Shown piece after piece: positions 1-7,837 of a stretch of 60,147 bases of DNA; positions within the stretch are counted from its first letter, which is position 1, and the number at the start of each line of letters is the position of its first letter. The stretch is taken from the NCBI GenBank assembly GCA_934796775.1, contig CAKVPH010000009.1, forward strand, positions 1 to 60,147. The letters are read 5' to 3'. This DNA comes from an uncultured Clostridia bacterium (lineage in GTDB: Bacteria; Bacillota; Clostridia; Christensenellales; Borkfalkiaceae). The notes beneath the pieces are model-generated. The model did not search any database. It was not told where the DNA came from and saw nothing but the letters and a program-made list of their open reading frames with translations. A program made the position numbers and the translations under genes.

Positions 1-1199
1 ATGCGGTAAGTCCATTGTATAGCGTCGTTATTGAACACGAAGTAGAAATACGGGGTTTTTATACCGCCTCCGACGTATTCTTCTACGGTGAACGTTATCT
101 TTGCAATGTCCGCAATCGCGCCCGCATCCGTCAAGGCGATTTCCTTTGCTTTTCTTATATCAATATGATAATCGAAAAAGATTATCTCTCCCGTTTTTGC
201 ATCGATTTTGTAACTATATTGATATTCTGCCGTGTAGAACTCCAGAATCCAACAGGGGCGACCGGAATTGCGGCTCAACTCTTCTTTGGTAAACACAACT
301 TTCCCTTCGGATGTATCTTTAATTCCCGCATCTTTCAAGGCAATGTCTTTCGCTTCCTCCAAAGATATGAACAGCGCGACTTCGTTCTTTTCGATAATAT
401 TGCCGTTTACCGCATTTATAAGGTAAGTCCATTGAGTGTGCTTGTCGTTGAATACAAGACGATAGTAAGGATATTTGACTCCTTTGTCTATAAGCCTTGC
501 CTCGGTAAATTTCACTCTTGCCGTGCAACCCGAGTCGTTCAATGCAATTGCTTTCGCTTTGATTATACCGATATATTGTGAGTCGATAACGGTTGAGTTA
601 ACGTCTTTTTGTAATCCGACAAGTTCGTCAAGCGGCAGATTTGCAATGTCTTCTTCGGACATGCTGCTGTTTTTCTTTGCGTCGGCGATAAGTTGTGCTT
701 TGCCTTGCGATACACCGTATTTTTTCGCAATGGCTGCCGTTTCGTCGTTGTCCGTCGCGGCAGCGTAAACCACGGTATGAACAGACTTGGTTTTTTCAAG
801 AGCCTCTCTCACGACTTCGGATACAGATTCTTTCAGTTTTGCGTCGTCGCTTAATTTTTTGTCGAACGAAATCAATACGGTATCGTTACTTTCCATAAGA
901 CCGACCGTTTTATATGCGGCAATGGTAAGGGACAGGGCGGATTTAAGACTTTGTCCTTTCAACTCGATTTCTTCTAACAATTCTTCGGCGTCGTCGTTAA
1001 GAAAACGTACCGCCTTTACATTACCGTTCCGGGCAATAACGTATTCAACCCCGGGATTGATTTCCATTGTCACCGTTCCGGCTTCCGCTTCCGTGTTGTT
1101 GCAACCGGCAAGCGGAATCGAGATACCGATACATAGTGCCAAAACAAGGCAAGTCGCCAATGGCGAAAACCATCTGAATTTAGCTTTTTGTCGTTTCAT
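1..1199 (-). CDS. RsgI-like lipoprotein with PepSY repeats, partial at window edge
   Basis: Open reading frame on the minus strand beginning at ATG 1199 and still open at base 1, about 399 residues visible. The N-terminus is basic, then hydrophobic, and ends in a lipobox (PLAGC, Cys near residue 33), so the protein should be a lipid-anchored extracytoplasmic protein. Residues about 43-115 (VTMEINPGVEY, then AVRFLNDDAEELL) resemble the extracytoplasmic middle domain of RsgI-type anti-sigma factors. From about residue 205 there are three successive PepSY-like units, each starting with a helix of the type AKDIALKDAG and ending in a strand such as KIDAKTGEIIFFD. Its ATG overlaps the sigma-factor stop (ATGA), so the two are translationally coupled. 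Family knowledge suggests it senses an envelope signal for the sigma factor. No cytoplasmic anti-sigma segment is visible, so direct anti-sigma action is doubtful. Confidence 0.75.
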   Translation of the reverse strand, partial: MKRQKAKFRWFSPLATCLVLALCIGISIPLAGCNNTEAEAGTVTMEINPGVEYVIARNGNVKAVRFLNDDAEELLEEIELKGQSLKSALSLTIAAYKTVGLMESNDTVLISFDKKLSDDAKLKESVSEVVREALEKTKSVHTVVYAAATDNDETAAIAKKYGVSQGKAQLIADAKKNSSMSEEDIANLPLDELVGLQKDVNSTVIDSQYIGIIKAKAIALNDSGCTARVKFTEARLIDKGVKYPYYRLVFNDKHTQWTYLINAVNGNIIEKNEVALFISLEEAKDIALKDAGIKDTSEGKVVFTKEELSRNSGRPCWILEFYTAEYQYSYKIDAKTGEIIFFDYHIDIRKAKEIALTDAGAIADIAKITFTVEEYVGGGIKTPYFYFVFNNDAIQWTYR

Positions 1200-1756
1200 A
1201 GATAAATGTCCTCCTTTTCGAGAAGTTTTTTAAGTTCGTTGCGCATACGAAACAATAACGCCTTAATTTTGCTTTCTCTTTCGCCGTACATATCCGCAAT
1301 ATCCCGTATTGAATACAAGAACCAGTATCTGAGAATGAAAATATTGCGTTTCGTTTTTGCTTGAGCGACCAAAAAACGATTTATTACGGACGCCAACAAC
1401 GCTTCTTCCGCAACTTGCTCAACGCCTTTAACGTCGGGGATGCAGTTTTCCAATTCGGACAAAGCAATTTCAACTTGTCCTCCTCCGCGCTTTGCGGCGT
1501 GGTTGCGCTTGTAGCGATTCAAGGCGAGGTTGCGAGTGATTTTTCCGAGAAACGCAGCCAATCTGTTCGGTCTTTGCGGGGGAATACTGTTCCACGCGCC
1601 CAAATAAGTATCGTTGACACATTCTTCCGCCTCAAAATGGTCATATAAAATATTGTAAGCGATGGTGTGACAGTAGCCCCCGTATTTTTCAGCCGTTGCA
1701 GATATTGCGCGTTCTTCTTTTGCCCAATACAAAGCAATAATTTCCTGATCGTTCAT
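1196..1756 (-). CDS. ECF-type RNA polymerase sigma factor
   Basis: Predicted 186-residue sigma-70 family protein of the extracytoplasmic-function size class. Region 2 is visible in the first 95 residues (YCHTIAYNILYDHFEAEECVNDTYLGAW, of which AEECVNDTYLGAW is the conserved region 2 helix, then ITRNLALNRYKR). Region 4 lies near the C-terminus (FILRYWFLYSIRDIADMYG, then KIKALLFRMRNELKKLL), the helix-turn-helix for the -35 element. The ATG at 1756 is chosen because an AAGGAA site lies 5 bases upstream; a GTG at 1789 is in frame but poorly placed. It is co-transcribed with the downstream PepSY lipoprotein (4-bp overlap), the usual layout for a sigma factor with its sensor. Target promoters cannot be inferred. 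Confidence 0.88.
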   Translation of the reverse strand: MNDQEIIALYWAKEERAISATAEKYGGYCHTIAYNILYDHFEAEECVNDTYLGAWNSIPPQRPNRLAAFLGKITRNLALNRYKRNHAAKRGGGQVEIALSELENCIPDVKGVEQVAEEALLASVINRFLVAQAKTKRNIFILRYWFLYSIRDIADMYGERESKIKALLFRMRNELKKLLEKEDIYL

Positions 1757-1789
1757 AACGTTCCTTTTTGTTGTGCAACGTCCTTTCAC

Positions 1790-1915
1790 TTATATAGACA
1801 ACAAAAAAATCGTCTCGTTGCGTGAAAACATAAAATTTTTTAAAAAATCCGCTTGATACAAAAAAGCGCATGGGAAAAGTTCTTTCTCTGCGCTTTTAAA
1901 ATAAACGTAATTCAT
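1790..1915 (-). CDS. Possible 41-residue leader peptide upstream of the ECF sigma gene
   Basis: Short minus-strand frame from ATG 1915 to TAA 1790-1792. A near-perfect GGGAGG ribosome site sits about 9 bases upstream, stronger than that of the sigma gene itself. The encoded peptide is hydrophobic at its end and matches no family I know. The frame spans a terminator-like hairpin (1862-1897), so ribosome progress could alter RNA folding ahead of the sigma gene. It may be only a chance frame under a strong Shine-Dalgarno-like purine run. Confidence 0.3.
   Translation of the reverse strand: MNYVYFKSAEKELFPCAFLYQADFLKNFMFSRNETIFLLSI
1860..1897 (-). terminator. Terminator-like hairpin (attenuator candidate) before the sigma gene
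   Basis: On the minus strand a perfect 9-bp stem AAAAGCGCA/TGCGCTTTT (1889-1897 with 1862-1870) with an 18-base loop is followed at once by a run of six T residues (1865-1860). It lies between the promoter at 2029-2057 and the sigma start at 1756, so it would stop transcription before the sigma gene unless bypassed. Confidence 0.6.
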
Positions 1916-2028
1916 AGGCGGTTACCTCCCGTCGAGAGTTTTTGATTTTTAAAATTTGTTGTTTTTTGTTCTGCCTCTTTACCTTGTTCTTAATGTTTCG
2001 GTATCTCTGTACGGATACTGTTAAATAT

Positions 2029-2057
2029 ATTATAGCACAAAAATCTTTATTTTTCAA
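2029..2057 (-). promoter_or_regulatory. SigA-type promoter for the sigma/lipoprotein operon
   Basis: Minus strand: TTGAAA (2057-2052), exactly 17 bases, TATAAT (2034-2029). The start site should fall near 2022, giving a leader of about 265 bases to the sigma gene, long enough for the attenuator-like structure described separately. Confidence 0.65.
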
Positions 2058-2388
2058 GTTTTAATGCACTCGGTTGTGTGAAATGTTGTAGGATTATGTA
2101 ACTCGTCTGTTAAATTATAGCATTAATTATTTAGTTTTCCAAGACAAATAAGTCAATCATAACCATAATGGCGAAAAAAAAGACTCACGAAAAAACTCGA
2201 AAAATTTTTTCGTTTGAAAGCGCAATTCTAAAATTAAAGTTTTAATAATTCCATATAACAACTCCGCTTATGTGGTGGGTGCTATCAGCGACAGAGAGTG
2301 TTGCAAAAGGTAAATTAAAATAGAACGAAGTCTAAAGCGGTCAAAAACAATGCGGGTTTGTATGTAAAATATCGTTAAACAAATGTAT

Positions 2389-2422
2389 AAAAAAGTCGTT
2401 CGATATATTTGCCCGGAACGAC
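2389..2422 (-). terminator. Rho-independent terminator downstream of kdpE
   Basis: Minus strand: GTCGTTC (2422-2416) and GAACGAC (2401-2395) form a 7-bp stem, followed by six T residues (2394-2389). It lies about 260 bases beyond the kdpE stop in the right orientation to end the lysR/kdpDE transcript. Confidence 0.6.
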
Positions 2423-2679
2423 CTTTTATTGTATTTTATCAGATTTATTTGTTGTGTTTTAAGCGGTATTGTTTTATGGCTTTTTTATTGCCGTCGTCTG
2501 CGCGAGCCTTTACTTTTTTCTCGTTCAAAGATAGGATTGCAATTTCTGTCGCGGTAAAAAAGCGTTGAGTAGAATAAGTACTGATTGCAAAAGCAACCGG
2601 TAAAATGTGTCCATGTAATATGTAAGTTCTCCTTATAATATGCAAACCGAATGTTATCTCGGCGGCTTAAATTCAATGT

Positions 2680-3381
2680 TTAATCGTCAATCTTTATCAT
2701 TCTGTACCCGATGCCGACGTGAGTTTGAATATATTGCGGCGAATCGGCGGACGGTTCGATTTTTTTGCGTAAAGTCGCCATAAATACGCGCAGGGAAGCG
2801 ACGTTGCTTTCCCATGCCGAGCCCCATATTTTTTGCGTAATGAAAGTATGAGTAAGCACTTTCCCGACGTTTTTTGACAATAAGCACAGTAGTTTGTATT
2901 CGATAGGTGTAAGGTGGAGTTCTTCGCCGCTTAAATATGCGCAACCTGCGCCATAATCTATATTCAGATTTCCGCTTAAAAAAACCGATTCGGATTTGTT
3001 TGTCGATTGTATTGCAAGAAGCCTTCTTTTCGTAACGCGGATTCTTGCAAGCAATTCTTCGACGGAAAACGGTTTTGTCAGATAATCGTCCGCTCCGGCA
3101 TCCAACGCGTCGATTTTATCCTTATCTTCGGCGCGAGCGCTGATTACGATAATCGGCATTTCCGACCAGGAGCGTATTTTTCTGATAACGTCTGTGCCGT
3201 CAATATCAGGCAAACCCAAATCAAGCAGAACAATGTCCGGATTATGAGAAGACGCTTGCATAACGGCGCTTTCTCCGTTCGTTGCGGTAATATAATCGTA
3301 ATCGTGCGTTTTCAAAGTCGTTCCGATAAGGTTACGGACGGGTGCGTCGTCTTCTACAACTAAAATCAGTAAGTTATTCAT
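2680..3381 (-). CDS. kdpE: KdpE-type OmpR-family response regulator
   Basis: A 233-residue regulator. The receiver domain (1-120) has the acidic pocket EDD at 10-12, phospho-acceptor Asp54 in VLLDLGLPDIDG, and the conserved Lys in TKPFSVEELLAR. The C-terminal winged helix (about 135-230) has the OmpR pattern LTPIEYKLLCLL and GIGYRM. Its ATG lies inside the end of kdpD (8-bp overlap) with a GGAGGTGG site, so the pair is co-translated. In classical systems KdpE activates the kdpFABC potassium ATPase. No such genes are present here; the potassium system nearby is ktrBA, so its targets are uncertain. Naming rests on similarity to KdpE and on the KdpD-like partner. Confidence 0.85.
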   Translation of the reverse strand: MNNLLILVVEDDAPVRNLIGTTLKTHDYDYITATNGESAVMQASSHNPDIVLLDLGLPDIDGTDVIRKIRSWSEMPIIVISARAEDKDKIDALDAGADDYLTKPFSVEELLARIRVTKRRLLAIQSTNKSESVFLSGNLNIDYGAGCAYLSGEELHLTPIEYKLLCLLSKNVGKVLTHTFITQKIWGSAWESNVASLRVFMATLRKKIEPSADSPQYIQTHVGIGYRMIKIDD

Positions 3382-5341
3382 GTATTTCCACCTCCCCGAC
3401 GGGCAATGTAAAGGTAAATATCGCGCCGTGCGGAATGTTGTCGGTTATCGTTATTTCTCCGCCGTGTGCGTTTATAATGGCTTTGCACAACGAAAGTCCC
3501 AAGCCGATACTGCGGCGACAATCGACAATTTTGTTTGCTCCTGTATAAAACATATCGAATACCCGCAATTTTTGTTCGTCTGCAATTCCGTTTCCGTTAT
3601 CCGCCACACTTAAGCAGACTGTTTCTCCGTTTCTTTTTGCCGTAATCGTAATTTGCGAATCTGACGGCGTGTATTTAACAGCGTTGTCTAAAAGATTGAT
3701 TAAAACCTGCACGATAAGTCGAGCGTCCATTTTTGCAAGGAGTAAGTCATCCGGCTGTATTACGGTAATTTTTTGCTTTTCGCTTTTCGTATGAGTATGT
3801 TTCAACGCCTCGGTTATGACGTCGTCGACCAGTTCCGTCGTCGAATTTATATTCATTCTGCCTTCTTCAAGACGCGTTACCGCGAGCAGATTTTCAACTA
3901 GATTGATTAGCCAGAGCGAATCGTCGTAAATATCTTCATATATTTGTTTTTTTGTCGCGTCGTCAATATTATTCCCGTTTGAAATCAGATTACTCGCATT
4001 ACCCGAAATGGAAGTAAGCGGCGTGCGAAGATCATGCGATATGGAACGGAGCAGGTTAGCGCGCAACTGTTCGTTTTTGGCTAGAACGGCGGCGCGCTCT
4101 CTTTCTTTGGCGTTTATGATTCCGTCAATTGCGATTGCGCATTCGCCTATAACGGAAACCACAATGCTTTCGTTAAAAGAATCAATCGGTTTTTCTCCGA
4201 CGAAAATGCCTATTGCTCCGTAGTTTTTGCCGTTTTTACATATCGGAAAAAACGTATAGTCGCTTTCAGGACAAATATCTGTTCCTTTTCCTTCTTTTAC
4301 GTTGTTTTTCGTTACTTGCCAAGCAATTTTCTCGCAGTCGGGCGATAATATATCGGCGTCGGTGCATTCAGCCTTAGAAGTATGAACTTTTTGCGCCTTT
4401 TCATTAAATACAATTACGTTTCGATTTAACAATTTTTCTAATTGATTTGCCGTAACCCGAAATATTTCCGCTTCGTCGGACGCTTTCTGAATCAACTGAT
4501 TTGCATCGAACAGAATTTTTGTTCTGTATGCCGTTTGCGTTGCCTGACGTTCCCGAGCTTTCAGTTTTTCGGTTGTTCCGCCTATAATGAGAGATACCGC
4601 AAGCATAATTACGAAAGTGACGGGGTAGCCGCTTCCGTATGCAAGAAACGAAAATCTCGGTTCGGTAAAAAGAAAATTAAAAACCAGAACGCTCGCAACG
4701 GACGAAAGAACCCAGCAAATTTTACTTTCGGTGAAAATTGCGATAAGCAGTACGCCGAGTATATATACCGTAATTATGTTAGCGTCGGTAAAACCGAGGC
4801 TTGAAAAAAGATACCCGAGTAAAGTCGAAAATGACAGTAAAGCCGTTGAAACGGTCAATTCTTTAAGTGTTTTTACAAAATGCGTTTTTTCAAAAAGCTT
4901 TTTCTTTCTTTTTGCTATAACGGCATCGCTGTCGGGAATGATATGTATATCTACATTAGGAGCAAGAGATATCAGTTTTTCGATTAAAGTCGGTTTGCCT
5001 ATAAATTTTCGCTTACCGATAACGGTTCTGCCGATTACTATTTTCGTAACGCCGGAAAGACGTGCGTATTCCGCAATTTGAAAAGAAATGTCGTTCCCGC
5101 ATACGGTAACTATCGACGCGCCGTTTGTTTCGGCAAAACGGATATTTGCAAGTAACCGTTCCGCGTCTTCCGTTGTCATAGATTCAGACGCGGGAGTTTT
5201 TACATATAATGCGGAAAAAGTCGCATTGAACGCCTTTGCCATGGCTGCCGCCGTCTGAATTATTTTTGGATTTGAAGGCGCGGAAGACAAACAAACCAGA
5301 ATGTGTTCTTTTTTAGTAGGCTTGATTATTTTTTCATCCAT
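3374..5341 (-). CDS. kdpD: Short KdpD-like sensor histidine kinase (no N-terminal KdpD domain)
   Basis: A 655-residue membrane kinase. Order seen: universal-stress-like domain (about 12-135), four closely spaced hydrophobic helices of the KdpD/DUF4118 type (about 165-258), a GAF-like region (about 280-405), the dimerisation/phosphorylation helix with His436 in SHDLRTPL, and an HATPase domain (NLLDNAVKYTP, DNGNGI, GLGLSLC). Typical KdpD is about 900 residues and starts with a Walker-type N-terminal domain, which is absent here. The start at 5341 has a GGGAGGTC site. It overlaps kdpE by 8 bp and lies 24 bases after lysR. It probably senses potassium, turgor or c-di-AMP-related state, by analogy with the family. 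Confidence 0.85.
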   Translation of the reverse strand: MDEKIIKPTKKEHILVCLSSAPSNPKIIQTAAAMAKAFNATFSALYVKTPASESMTTEDAERLLANIRFAETNGASIVTVCGNDISFQIAEYARLSGVTKIVIGRTVIGKRKFIGKPTLIEKLISLAPNVDIHIIPDSDAVIAKRKKKLFEKTHFVKTLKELTVSTALLSFSTLLGYLFSSLGFTDANIITVYILGVLLIAIFTESKICWVLSSVASVLVFNFLFTEPRFSFLAYGSGYPVTFVIMLAVSLIIGGTTEKLKARERQATQTAYRTKILFDANQLIQKASDEAEIFRVTANQLEKLLNRNVIVFNEKAQKVHTSKAECTDADILSPDCEKIAWQVTKNNVKEGKGTDICPESDYTFFPICKNGKNYGAIGIFVGEKPIDSFNESIVVSVIGECAIAIDGIINAKERERAAVLAKNEQLRANLLRSISHDLRTPLTSISGNASNLISNGNNIDDATKKQIYEDIYDDSLWLINLVENLLAVTRLEEGRMNINSTTELVDDVITEALKHTHTKSEKQKITVIQPDDLLLAKMDARLIVQVLINLLDNAVKYTPSDSQITITAKRNGETVCLSVADNGNGIADEQKLRVFDMFYTGANKIVDCRRSIGLGLSLCKAIINAHGGEITITDNIPHGAIFTFTLPVGEVEIHE

Positions 5342-5365
5342 ATCAATTGACCTCCCGAAAAGTGA

Positions 5366-6244
5366 TTAGTAACACGATGTAACTTGCTCAGAAAGTAAAT
5401 GAAATGCGGCTTGACACAAAGAATTAAAACGCTTGTTTTTATGAGTCACGATATAATGCGTTCTCATCAAAACGGCATCGGAAATTGTCAGTTCGCAAAG
5501 CGAGCCTTGTTTAATTGCATCTTTTACGATTCCTTCCGGTAATACCGCTATACCATGCCCGTCTTTGGCAAGCGAAACAAGTGCTTCGTTGCTGACAGAT
5601 TCCGCAAAAGGTTTCACTGATAAATGTCTTTCGGCAAGATTTTTAGAAAGCAAATCTCGTGACGCACTTCCGATTTCACGTAGCAATAAAGGAAATTTGA
5701 TAAGTTCTGCCAAACAAACAGAGTTCTTTATATCGCTTGGAGCACAAACGGCAATCAAACGGTCTCCGCCGATAGGAGTGATTTTCAGATAGGGAGAGTG
5801 TACAATTCCTTCAACGATTCCGAAATCTATTGCTCCGCATTCTATTTTTTCTTCGATTGCAGCGGTTCTATCGATAAAAAAAGAAGGTTTTAGATTTGGT
5901 AATCGCTCTTTTATCAGGGAAATATATCTCGGCAAAACCGTTTTCCCGAGCGTAAGAGATGAGCCGATACGAATATACGGATTTTGTCCGCCAAAGCTTG
6001 CGGCAGTTTCAAAATCATCAAATTCGGCAAGAGCATTTTTCGCTTTGATAAGCAACTCTTTTCCCGTAGGAGTCAGTACAAGTCTTTGATTTATTCTGTC
6101 AAAAAGCAAAACATTATAATATTTTTCAAGATCCGATATTGTTGTGCTTACCGAAGGCTGAGCCATATGCAAGGCTTCGGCGGCTTTTGTGATTCCACCG
6201 CATTCACATACGCAGATAAAAATTTTCAAATGGCGTATTGTCAT
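5366..6244 (-). CDS. LysR-family transcriptional regulator
   Basis: A 292-residue regulator. The N-terminal winged helix is canonical for LysR proteins (MTIRHLKIFICVCECGGI, then AAEALHMAQPSVSTTISDLE and LTPTGKELL). Residues about 92-285 form the two-lobed effector domain (IRIGSSLTLGKTVLP). GAGGT precedes the ATG. It is transcribed away from the chromate transporter pair from overlapping promoters around a CTTATGATAAG palindrome, so it most likely controls that pair and itself. It is also immediately upstream of kdpDE on the same strand and may be partly co-transcribed with them. The effector is unknown; regulators of this group often sense small inorganic or organic anions. Confidence 0.88.
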   Translation of the reverse strand: MTIRHLKIFICVCECGGITKAAEALHMAQPSVSTTISDLEKYYNVLLFDRINQRLVLTPTGKELLIKAKNALAEFDDFETAASFGGQNPYIRIGSSLTLGKTVLPRYISLIKERLPNLKPSFFIDRTAAIEEKIECGAIDFGIVEGIVHSPYLKITPIGGDRLIAVCAPSDIKNSVCLAELIKFPLLLREIGSASRDLLSKNLAERHLSVKPFAESVSNEALVSLAKDGHGIAVLPEGIVKDAIKQGSLCELTISDAVLMRTHYIVTHKNKRFNSLCQAAFHLLSEQVTSCY

Positions 6245-6283
6245 AGCTTTACCTCATATCAAAATGAATATAAACTATATTAG

Positions 6284-6312
6284 ATTATACTATTTTACTT
6301 ATGATAAGTCAA
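6284..6312 (-). promoter_or_regulatory. Promoter of lysR
   Basis: Minus strand TTGACT (6312-6307), 17 bases, TATAAT (6289-6284). It interlocks with the chrA promoter on the other strand, so both cannot easily be occupied at once. Confidence 0.65.
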
Positions 6313-6322
6313 GTGATATAAT
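6294..6322 (+). promoter_or_regulatory. Promoter of the chromate transporter pair
   Basis: Plus strand TTTACT (6294-6299), 17 bases, TATAAT (6317-6322), 27 bases ahead of the first chrA start. Confidence 0.6.
6298..6308. promoter_or_regulatory. Candidate LysR operator
   Basis: Perfect CTTAT-N-ATAAG palindrome located between the -35 and -10 elements of both divergent promoters. Autoregulating LysR proteins typically bind such shared sites. The assignment is by position and symmetry only. Confidence 0.45.
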
Positions 6323-6349
6323 TATAAAGCAAATCAAGGAGGAGTTGCT

Positions 6350-6940
6350 ATGTTGCCAAAGTCCGGTATAAAAAATTATCTTAATCTTTTCTTTACGATG
6401 CTGAAAATAGGGCTGTTTACCTTCGGCGGCGGTTATGCAATGATCGCATTGCTTGAAAACGAATTTATTTCCAAAAAGAAATGGATGGAAAAAGATGAAT
6501 TCATCGATATGGTTGCAATCGCCGAATCCACACCGGGTCCTGTGGCTATCAACTCCGCAACATATATCGGGTACAAACTTCTCGGTTTTTGGGGGTCGTT
6601 TCTTGCCACCATAGCGGTTTGTATACCGTCTTTCGCAATCATATTTGTTATCTCGCTTTTCTTTGATGCGTTTATTACCTTGACGTTAGTTTCTTACGCC
6701 TTTCGCGGGATACAGGCGTGTGTGATATATCTCATCATGTCTGCCGGTTTGAAAATGATGAAAGATATGGAGAAAAACATATTTAACATTGCTATTCTTA
6801 CGGTAACTCTTGCGTGTATGATTCTATTCTCGGTGTTTTCCGTTAGTTTTTCAAGCATATTTTATATCATAATAAGCGGTTTTATCGGGCTTTTTGTCTA
6901 TATGATACGTTTGATTCATGCAAGGAGAAATAAAAAATGA
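6350..6940 (+). CDS. Chromate transporter, half-size subunit 1
   Basis: A 196-residue hydrophobic protein of the CHR (ChrA) family in its short form, where two adjacent genes together equal one full-length antiporter. Family motifs are visible near the N-terminus: FGGGYAMI, then ESTPGPVAINSATYIGY. About six membrane helices follow. AAGGAGG precedes the ATG, and the stop overlaps the next start (ATGA). CHR proteins export chromate or move related oxyanions driven by the proton gradient; in anaerobic gut organisms the natural substrate is often unknown. It differs from its partner mainly in loop lengths and its charged C-terminal tail. Confidence 0.88.
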   Translation: MLPKSGIKNYLNLFFTMLKIGLFTFGGGYAMIALLENEFISKKKWMEKDEFIDMVAIAESTPGPVAINSATYIGYKLLGFWGSFLATIAVCIPSFAIIFVISLFFDAFITLTLVSYAFRGIQACVIYLIMSAGLKMMKDMEKNIFNIAILTVTLACMILFSVFSVSFSSIFYIIISGFIGLFVYMIRLIHARRNKK

Positions 6941-7509
6941 TATACCTTGAATTATTTTTAACGTTTATCCAAATCGGCTCAGTTTCTTTCGGCGGCGGAT
7001 ATGGTATGATTTCTTTGATTAGGGAGAAGGTTCTGTCTCATGGATGGCTCACGGAAAAACAGTTGCTCGATATGATTGCCGTTTCTGAATCGACGCCGGG
7101 TCCGCTTGCCGTTAATATGGCGACATTTATAGGCTCTGCGCAGGGCGGAATTCTCGGTTCGTTTCTTGCCACGCTCGGCGTCGTTTTACCGTCTTTTATC
7201 GTTATTTTAATTATTGCCTCGATTATACGCAATTTTTTGAAATATCGGGGCGTTCAGGCGTTTTTAAGCGGCATACGGCCGTGCGTAATCGGTTTAATCC
7301 TTGCAACGGCGTTTACAATGCTGACCGGCGTTCTTTTCGGATTTAAAAGCACAGGCGGTTCTCTCGCTATTGATATAAATGGCATTTTTATATTTGCTAT
7401 TATTGCAATCTTTGCGGTTGTTTTCAAAAAAGTCAAAAAAAAGGCCGTCTCTCCGATTCTTTTAATACTTCTTTCTGCCGGACTCGGAATGGCTCTTTAT
7501 GCAGTGTAG
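6937..7509 (+). CDS. Chromate transporter, half-size subunit 2
   Basis: A 190-residue CHR-family membrane protein, paralogous to the gene before it: SFGGGYGMISL and ESTPGPLAVNMATFIGS occupy the same positions. The two likely insert in opposite orientations and form a heterodimer, as is known for short CHR pairs. The ATG overlaps the previous stop and has AAGGAG upstream. It ends 10 bases before a convergent gene, with no room for a separate terminator. Regulation is probably by the divergent LysR protein. Confidence 0.88.
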   Translation: MIYLELFLTFIQIGSVSFGGGYGMISLIREKVLSHGWLTEKQLLDMIAVSESTPGPLAVNMATFIGSAQGGILGSFLATLGVVLPSFIVILIIASIIRNFLKYRGVQAFLSGIRPCVIGLILATAFTMLTGVLFGFKSTGGSLAIDINGIFIFAIIAIFAVVFKKVKKKAVSPILLILLSAGLGMALYAV

Positions 7510-7519
7510 AAGATAATTT

Positions 7520-7813
7520 TCAAGAATCTGTAAAATCGTTCAAGTAACTTTTTATGGTTTCGGTCAGCTCAACTTCGGATTCATCGTAAATGACAATTCT
7601 GACGTTTCGGTGCTTTTGTCTGAACAGTTCAATATCCGATAAGGCTCTTTCATCGTTTTCAGCATCAAGAAACATCAAAGGAACTTCTTTCTTTTGATTT
7701 TCTTTTTCAATGGCTTTTCTGTTTTCTTCCAAAAAGACGTCAAGCCTTTTCATAATAAAAAAGCCGAAAATCATAACCGCTACTACTGCAATGATAAGTA
7801 TTACGTCTTCCAT
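7520..7813 (-). CDS. Small single-pass membrane protein in the ktr operon
   Basis: A 97-residue protein of no family I recognise. One membrane helix occupies residues about 3-21 (ILIIAVVAVMIFGFFIM), followed by a charged linker rich in E and K and a small alpha/beta-like tail (VRIVIYDESEVELTETIKSYL). It starts 24 bases after ktrA on the same strand, so it is the third gene of ktrB-ktrA. The ribosome site (AAGGCGA) is weak. By position it may modulate the potassium channel, but that is inference only. Confidence 0.65.
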   Translation of the reverse strand: MEDVILIIAVVAVMIFGFFIMKRLDVFLEENRKAIEKENQKKEVPLMFLDAENDERALSDIELFRQKHRNVRIVIYDESEVELTETIKSYLNDFTDS

Positions 7814-7837
7814 AAAAGTCGCCTTATTTTACATCGG

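Larger units (their letters stand above)
1916..2679. other. Intergenic region without a convincing gene
   Basis: About 760 bases between the leader ORF and kdpE. It holds the sigma-operon promoter (2029-2057) and the kdpE terminator (2389-2422). Short frames in 2383-2676 lack ribosome sites and protein-like composition. The stretch 2160-2345 carries only weak inverted repeats and I see nothing else supportable in it. Confidence 0.5.

Noticed and set aside
15..581. Plus-strand frame of 188 codons at the left edge
   Set aside because: It lies over the PepSY lipoprotein on the minus strand, which has a lipobox, domain matches and coupling to the sigma gene.
2570..2660. Small stem GGTTGC/GCAATC beyond kdpE
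   Set aside because: Short with a mismatch and no T-run; the 2389-2422 hairpin is a better terminator.
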